Assembly: GCA_014885115.2 (NCBI GenBank)
Contig: WKLE02002936.1
Coordinates: 1-28,158, forward strand
Origin: Asterionellopsis glacialis
Taxonomy: Eukaryota; Bacillariophyta; Plagiogrammaphyceae; Rhaphoneidales; Asterionellopsidaceae
DNA: 28,158 nucleotides
Direction of reading: 5' to 3'
The translations under genes were made by a program, and so were the position numbers. A model generated the notes under the pieces. It was not told the origin of the DNA. It saw only the letters and a list, made by a program, of their open reading frames with translations, and did no database searches. Within the stretch, counting starts at the first letter, position 1. Each line of letters opens with the position of its first letter. Positions 21,901-28,158 of the stretch are shown one piece after another.

Positions 21901-23042
21901 TGGCTGGTAGGGTCTACTGTGGGACTAGCTTTGGGACTTGAGGTTGGCATAAGTGATGGGGGACTAGTTATTGAAGATTCTATCGGAGCTTTTGTTGGTG
22001 TAACAGTAGGTGGTATTGTATGTGAGAAAGATGGAGAAGGTGTAGATCCAAGTGTTGGTGGCGCAATAGAGTCCGTCGGAGGGTGGGTTGAGCTTTTCAA
22101 AGTTGGATTGGGTGTTGGTTCAATGGTTGGAGATGTTGCCGGGGTTGGAGGGAAGGCAACAGGATAATTGGTCGGTGACGTAGTTGGTGAAAATGTAGGT
22201 TGGCGTGTGGTCGTAATCGTTGGATTAATCGTCGGCTTCAAAGCTGGTATAATTGTCGGATTGCGAGTAACAGGTGTCTCTATAGGGCCCACAGTTCGTG
22301 ATACAGTTGGAGTGTTCGTAACGATTGACTCTCTAGGATCATTTGTTGGTCTGAACGTCGGAGTGTGTGTTGGTGGTTGTATTGGGGGGTGACTTGGTAA
22401 ACTGGTCGGTGGAGGTGGAGTACGGATTGGTTGAAGAGTGGGTCTAAACCTATTCAAATCTGAGTGGTGCGTAGTAGGAGGTTGTTCTAATTCTGGTATA
22501 CCTGTTTCTGGAACGGCAGGCAAATTCGTTTCATCGCCCGGGATATTAGTCGGCTTTTGTGTAGGATTTAAAAAACCACCATAGTTCGGGGTAGGAAAGG
22601 GTGGTCTCTTTTTTCCTGCTTTTGATTTTTTGCCCTTTTGGAAAGTATTGCTTTGATATGAAATATGTTTCCCTTGATTTGAAATTTTCTTCCCTTTTTT
22701 TCCAATATGAGTCCCACGGTTCCTCGTATGACTCGGTCTTTGATGGTAGTTGGTACCATACGGAAAGTAATTTCTGTTGGGAATTCTCACCAAGGAATCC
22801 TCTCGAGAGTTATCATTCGCGAAAATGCTATGTCTGTTGTCCCTCTTCTCTCCTCTTGTGGCGCCTGCTTTTGTTGCTCCCTTCTTTTTAAAATAATATT
22901 GCCCGTGCCGTCTTCCCCCCTTAAGACGTCTCGCTCTGAAGTCTTCAATAAATTTCGTCGAGCCCGATGAAAGCGTTGATGTGTCAATCTTAAAAGCAGT
23001 GATGTACAAAATAATTAATTGCAGTATTCGAATTTGATGCAT
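18956..23042 (-). CDS. Secreted leucine-rich repeat protein with long Thr/Pro repeat stalk (LRR-2)
   Basis: Six exons: 20702-23042, 20543-20614, 20386-20457, 20168-20239, 19622-20071 and 18956-19524. All introns are in phase 1 (85-146 bases). The product is about 1191 residues. The start is the ATG at 23042: it is the first ATG in the frame and yields a clean signal peptide (M-H-Q-I-R-I-L-Q-L-I-I-L-Y-I-T-A-F). A Lys/Arg/Gly-rich segment follows (about 25-160), then roughly 540 residues rich in P-T, including six units of about 38 residues. Next come an LRR cap (N-T-W-K-N-T-W-N-T, C-I-W-F-G-I-R-C), about 17 plant-type LRRs and the tail C-D-C-C. Exons 2, 3 and 4 are 72 bases each, exactly one LRR. 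The last two exons (450 and 569 bases) equal those of LRR-1, so the two are paralogues. No transmembrane segment is seen. A wall or matrix role is inference. Confidence 0.85.
20980..21650 (-). repeat. 114-base coding minisatellite, about six units
   Basis: Inside exon 1 of LRR-2, a unit coding for about 38 residues (consensus T-L-K-P-T-L-K-P-T-N-L-P, then P-T-x-S-P-T-x-S-P, D-P-P-x-K-S-P-T-I-x-P-T) recurs about six times. Landmark GGCAAATTTGTGGGC-like sequences on the plus strand start near 21010, 21136, 21250, 21365, 21474 and 21588, giving a period near 114 bases. The first interval is longer because of an extra L-K-P-T. Confidence 0.8.
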
Positions 23043-24583
23043 CCCGACAGGAACATCTACAGTGTAATACACAGTCCCTCAAGTATTGTCTAACGGATTT
23101 AGACGACTTTTCCTGCTTCTTTTTCCATAAAAGCTTTTCAGAGACGGAACCTTCAAAGCTTGTTGACGTTGGCAGCAGATACATTCCTTCACTTCAGAAT
23201 GACTTGCCGAGATGTCGTGCCTGTTGCCTCGACAGCTCGAATCTCGTTTTGTTGGAAAGATAATACCCCTTGAAAGACCACTGTTAGAACTCTCTAAAAA
23301 CAGATATTCTTTCTTGTTTTTGTGTTACGGGTACCAGGTATGTATGATGTGGTTACCTTATATTATTTCTCTATTATTCCCCTGATGGTTGACTGATAGT
23401 AAAGAAATCCATAATACCCTTATTTTTATCCATTCTCTGATTGGCTTTCGATCATAACGTCTTTGACGCATCTACAGAAATATACCGGTATGTGTACCAG
23501 TGGAATAGAGTAGTAATTATTAATAACAAAAAATAATAATGGAAGGTCAAAAATTCGAAAATTCAGGTTCCGTACGAGGATTACCTTGTAATCTTCACGT
23601 GGGGAAGCAAACAGTACTATTCTTACAGTAGCTGTGACACTAGGCCTACTTACTAGTAAGCAGGTGGTGCTCCCTCCGACGTCCTCGCGTCGTGTCATTT
23701 GCAACAAACTTTCTACTGGTGTACTGTACTCTAGAGAGCTCGTGCTGGGATGCATTGGCTATTTTGAATCTTGACGCCGTCGAACACCGAACACCGACTG
23801 TAAAGAGAAGTCCTAGTCAAGTAAAACTGAAAATGAACAAGTTGCGTTAGCTGTCATTGACATTTACCGGATGTTGGAAACAGTGGGCTTGATACGATTT
23901 ACCCCTACAACTAACTATCTTGATGGAACATTTTTAAGTGTACCAAATGAACCAACTAAGCTTGAGCGGCGATATAACTCAGTCGAGATTGCTGGGTAAA
24001 TGCAATTGTGCCAGTATCAGCTAAACAGATGATTCTCAGTGCTAGTGTTACAACGACATCATTTGTTCGGCATAAGGAAGGCTCAGAATATAACCGGCAC
24101 CTCATGTGGCTGGGGTGCACTTCCTATGGTTGGTGCCCATAGAGCTAGAATGGACCTACCCGTATTGTCTTCAAGTCAAGCTCTGCATCACTTGAAAACG
24201 GAAAAGCATCAATAAGTTTATTGCAGTAGTGAGCCTGTTTTGTTTACACAATTGAAAACTATGGCTAGCATCGTCTTTCGCGACCGATCCGTGATGCAGA
24301 TATGTCTGTAGGATAGTGCATATTTAACAAGACAAAGTGAAAAAATTCGTAGCGATTATAGCAATCTTAAAATTCATCGCGTTCATCGTGCGCCAAGCAA
24401 TTGCTATGATGAGATTATCTAGAACTAAGAGCAAGAGCACCTACACCAGTTTCATAGCAAGCACGCAAGTGCATCACTTTTAGTCCGTGCGACTTTATCA
24501 GTAGCGAGTTGTAATCATCAGTATTTGTATCTCCTCTTTCTGACCACTTTTCTCGGTCGTTTTTTTCTTCCAAAAGTCTAACG
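23043..24583. other. Long intergenic region, possible gene remnants
   Basis: This 1.54 kb stretch lies between the LRR-2 start and the beta-helix/protease stop. It contains GTACCAGGTA at 23331-23340. A short plus-strand frame at 23871-23999 and open segments after it look mildly gene-like but have no recognisable family. Minus-strand frames at 23426-23755 and 24415-24603 have no family features. I cannot support a gene here. Confidence 0.4.
23871..23999 (+). pseudogene. Unrecognised short open frame, possible exon or gene remnant
   Basis: ATG to TAA gives 42 residues with mixed, protein-like composition (Y-L-D-G-T-F-L-S-V-P-N-E-P, then E-R-R-Y-N-S-V-E-I-A-G). The frame stays open upstream to 23817. 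The last codons overlap a possible donor (GG-GTAAAT), and another open stretch begins at an ATG near 24028 after an acceptor-like CAG. It could be a broken gene, an exon of an unseen gene, or chance. I do not recognise it. Confidence 0.2.
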
Positions 24584-27500
24584 CTAACTAAATAAGCCAT
24601 CATCTAGCCCAACATCTTTGGCGGTAACTTCAAAACCGAAGATTTTCCCGCTGTCTTCATCTCTAATTATTAGACTCACAGCTTGGTCGCCAATAAACAT
24701 GAGATCATCTGGAAGATTCTTTGGTGCATTTTTTCGCTGTTCCAGGAGCGCTTGCTTGGCAAAGTTTCTTGCGATCTTTTCTGCTCTTGACCTAGAATCT
24801 TGGCGAGTCTCCTTCCTACGTAAATGGCGACGGGTACATAGATTCGGAAGCACATCCGCTGTACTGTAATCTACTTCATAACCCATATCTTCGAAAACAG
24901 CAACTGAAATATCAGAAAGAGGATGTTCGCCCTCTTTTCCCAACACGCTCGACATTAAATCTATTTTCATCGACGATCCTTCGTCCCAGTGTGCGCCAGC
25001 ACTGCCTGGACCATAATCATTTTCAATAGGTGGACAACCAGAGCATCCAGGATATGCAGCATATTTTTCGCATGCCTTTTTCCCAGTATATACCCAGTCC
25101 GGTTGAGCATTAGTTCCCTTATTGACACCAATACCAAATATATCAAAATACCCATGACCAAGCACATGTCCAAGTTCGTGCAGAATTACAGTTGAAAACT
25201 CCCCATTATCCAGCATTTGTTGAATGTCCGCCGTATCAAAGGAAATTTCACCGACAACGGGAAGTTTTGTATCCTGATGAACCAAAAGTGGTCGTGCCCA
25301 ACCCAGCACCCCCGATTTCCCATCCATTTCGGCATCAGTGGCACAAATAAATATATCATCAATCACTGGAGGGAGGTCTGTACATATTTCTATGTAGCCC
25401 TCTAAGAGTGAGCTATCAACTTCAGGGATGTCTCCAATAATAATTTCCTCCCATCTAGCAGCAGCAGCAGCCAAATCAAGTGTCCAATCTGTTGTGCCTG
25501 TGTAATCGAATTGTCGGACTGCGTCGATGTTAATATCGTACCTTGTATCATGTATGTGAGATGGGGCGGGTGTGACGGTTGGTGATGGTGTTGGCATGGA
25601 GGGGAATAAGGGACATGTGTCCAAGTTCCCACCAAGACAACTTCCATCTATTTCAAATAATATAAAGTCACAGGCCAAATCACCAACACTAGTACCAACG
25701 TAATTCGAATATGCAATTACTGTCGTGGTCGCATACGGCAGCAAACGAACAGGTACAACAACGACCTCGTCCATAAAACAATTCCCTACGAGTTCCAAAG
25801 AACCAAAGACGTTCTGGATGGTAACTGGCTTTCTCTGTTTTGTTTTGTGCGTTGGCGGGGGGGGGTATCCATCAGAATTTACGTGTTAACAAAGAAAGCA
25901 AAAACAAGAAAGGAAAAGACCACTCAAAAATCCACAAGCGAACAATCAATCGATAGATCGAACTTACATTGTCTTGGAATATAGAATTGGTTACAATCAC
26001 ATTTGCATCTACGTTGTAAATGATTGCTTCTGAAAAGGGACCTGCACCGTTTTCCGATAAGCTGTTCCCCTGTTTGTGAAATATAAAAAAGGTCATAGTA
26101 TAAAAGTAAGTGAAAAAAGTCGTACATAATAGGCAGGTTTTTTAAAAAAAATACCTACCGAAAAAACACAACCATCAAACGTGACAGTCAAGTCAGAAGC
26201 TTGTATTCTACGAGAATGATCATCACCAGCATCACCATATTCTTTATTTTCTTTCTGAACAAGAAGTTGAGGGTCTATCTCTTGTCCCTGCAGCTTTAGT
26301 GATTGGTCAGATTGTGCTTGTCTCGTTTCCAGTGATGGTACCAATGGTTGAAATTCTATGTAAACATTGAAAGCGGTTTTGTAATTCTAAAAATAATAAG
26401 AAGTATGCATACAGAAATGTTAGGATGGTTCTTAATACAGATTGACAAGATAGCGTTAATCACACAGAGAGAGAGGACAACACGTACCGAAAAGATACAA
26501 TCCTGAAATGTAACATCACCATAGGCAAGGACACGATTGGATATATTTTCACTTTGTTCAAAGGTGATACCCTGTAGTACAACATTGCGGATGGGTTCAG
26601 GAGTAGTTTGACGTACTCTCCCCGAAATATCAAATTGTACAACGCCACCACGTATTCTACAGTTATTATCCGGGTGTCCATCATCACCACATCTTAGGAG
26701 GATGTTACTAAGATCTAATAATAAAAAACTCTGTCCACCATCTATTGGAAAACCATTACTATCAAACTCTTCCATAATCTGAAATACTGTATTTGGTTTC
26801 AAAGTATATATTCGATGAATGGAATCATCTACAATTTCGAGTTCATTGCTGTAAATAAAATTTAACGTTGTAATGTCTTCATATTCCACAGAAGGAATTG
26901 TGGTGGATGGCGTCAATGATGGAGATGAAGACAAAGTTTGTCTTGGTTGTGATGAGGGTCTTTGACTTGGCGACGTACTTGGTGATGCACTTGGCAAAGT
27001 ACTTAACAACACACTTGGTGAAACACTTGGTGAAACACTTGGACTTTGCGATGGTTGATTAGTAGTATTTGGATTTTCAATATTAGCTGTTGGCGTTATG
27101 GTTGGAGATGTCGTGGAATCATCTTCCATTGTATTATCATCGTCATCTGCAGTCCTTTCCGAAACTGGTGCCGTGGTTGTAGGCTTTTGAGTTGGTGTAG
27201 ACGTAGTACTTACAATTGTTGACGATGGTGAAATTGATGGTACGGCAGTATTATCAACTTCTGGGGCGTCGGTCTCAGTAATCGGATTTGTTTCGACATC
27301 TCTCTCTTGAGGTGCATTATTTTGTGCATGTTTATGAGAAAGAGAAAATATATTGTACATGAGCTTTCTATAATATTCACGATTCTCATCAACAGGTGGT
27401 GGTATGGATATTGTTGTGGCTGATTCTGAAGAGTCCAATGTTATTGATGATGTTATTGGGACTATCAAAAAACAAAAGACTATGACAAAAAATACGAATG

Positions 27501-27585
27501 ACGATGTATTTATTTGTTTTCTGAGCAAAAGACATCTTGTGACTTCATTCTTCATGTCCTTAAATCTGAAAGGCAATTGTTGCAT
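24584..27585 (-). CDS. Secreted beta-helix / M8-like zinc metalloprotease fusion
   Basis: Four exons (26488-27585, 26159-26386, 25968-26069, 24584-25834), joined by phase-0 introns of 101, 89 and 133 bases, encode about 892 residues. A hydrophobic signal or anchor near 29-46 (F-V-F-F-V-I-V-F-C-F-L) follows the N-terminus; the ATG at 27555 is an alternative start. A Ser/Thr/Pro-rich stalk spans about 100-235. Residues about 240-540 look like a right-handed parallel beta-helix: repeated short strands with V-V-L-Q-G-I-T-F, V-T-F-Q-D-C-I-F-S, V-T-F-D-G-C-V-F-S, V-I-V-T-N-S-I-F-Q-D-N and L-V-G-N-C-F. A P-S-P-T linker leads to the protease: H-E-L-G-H at 695-699, a distal A-H-W-D histidine near 758 as likely third zinc ligand, and a Met-turn D-L-M-S-S near 770. 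This fits leishmanolysin-type (M8) metzincins. Substrate is unknown. Confidence 0.8.
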
Positions 27586-28158
27586 TTACAAGAACTTTAT
27601 GTTTAAAAGGCAAATTGTTTTCTTCGAGACTGAGTCTTGAGGTTGCATCTGGTTGCACACACCTCTTGTCAATGAGTTCTGTCCAACCGAATATTTAGGT
27701 CCTAGTTAGTACGGTAGATCTTGTTATTAATACATGAAGTGACTGAAGCAACGAACCTGACTCTTCTTCTTTTGCACTACTACTGACCCCGGTCATGTTA
27801 TTTGGTTGTTATGTATCACTAGCTGTTTCTGTACTTGATAACGGGGGGAGGACCAATAAGTACAGTAGATCTATCTAGTTCGTGATACTTTAACCTGCCC
27901 ACGAGTAGACCACGTGAATGCACATGTAAACTACGTTGTCGGGGTACATTTTCTATCATTGTGCTATTTAATTAATATAAAAAATAAACTGTTTGCGGTA
28001 AGATATCAAATATTCATCATTTATCTGGAAAACATGCAATGTGCTGGTTCTGTGATACTACTGACTGTACTATGGAAATTTGTTACTTATTCAAATACAT
28101 AAAAGAATCCCTAGCAATTGCAACTCACGGGTTCCACGTAATTATGACCTTACCTGGT
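27586..28158. other. Upstream region of the beta-helix/protease gene
   Basis: This 573-base stretch reaches the right edge. It should hold the promoter and 5' UTR of the gene at 24584-27585. The window ends in TACCTGGT (28151-28158), another copy of the recurrent intergenic motif, cut by the edge. I see no gene. Confidence 0.45.

Noticed and set aside
20983..22392. Long plus-strand open frames rich in Val-Gly opposite the LRR-2 stalk
   Set aside because: They are the antisense of a P-T repeat; codons for Pro and Thr read backwards give Gly and Val without stops. The minus strand has the signal peptide, cap and LRRs in one frame.
23426..23755. Minus-strand frame of 109 codons
   Set aside because: No family features or signal. 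It carries a TACC/CTAG-rich intergenic sequence and the composition looks random.
25402..25798. A separate metalloprotease gene starting near 25798
   Set aside because: The supposed start is a TTG in the middle of the coding frame; an acceptor just upstream joins it in phase to the beta-helix exons, and alone it would lack a signal peptide.

Overview
The window is nuclear DNA of a eukaryotic alga, most likely a (pennate) diatom. The signs are spliceosomal introns of about 80-250 bp with GT-AG ends, a nucleus-encoded phytoene desaturase whose leader carries the A-F-A-P motif used for import into complex red plastids, a PsbP-like protein with a three-part thylakoid-lumen leader, a DUF6824 gene (a family strongly expanded in diatoms), and large secreted LRR proteins ending in a C-D-C-C tail of a type common in diatoms. 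Species cannot be fixed from this sequence alone.

Layout. 1-642 (-): 5' part of the 26S proteasome ATPase RPT6. 1396-2406 (+): UBAC2-like ER rhomboid pseudoprotease with a UBA domain, divergent from RPT6. 3434-5574 (+): three-exon DUF6824 protein. 5990-7927 (-): TBC-TLDc protein like TBC1D24. 8836-9033 (+): mitochondrial ribosomal protein bL33. 9932-11773 (-): plastid phytoene desaturase with a 52-base run of N. 12374-13129 (+): PsbP-domain lumen protein, divergent from the desaturase. 13338-16214 (-): six-exon secreted LRR protein. 17459-18581 (+): two-exon CRAL-TRIO/SEC14 protein. 18956-23042 (-): a second six-exon LRR protein, a clear paralogue of the first. 24584-27585 (-): four-exon secreted protein joining a beta-helix-like region to an M8-like zinc metalloprotease.

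The left half is housekeeping. Two divergent pairs make functional sense: RPT6 with UBAC2-like (ubiquitin-dependent protein turnover) and phytoene desaturase with PsbP-like (photosynthesis). The right half (13.3-27.6 kb) is rich in extracellular proteins with Thr/Pro/Ser-rich, mucin-like stalks: two LRR paralogues with the same exon plan and the beta-helix/protease. This half is the most likely place for poorly described biology. A short palindrome-forming motif, TACCTGGTA (reverse complement TACCAGGTA), recurs at least nine times, always between genes.

Exon joins were worked out by hand from splice signals, frame and family alignment from memory. Family calls rest on motifs, not on a database search.
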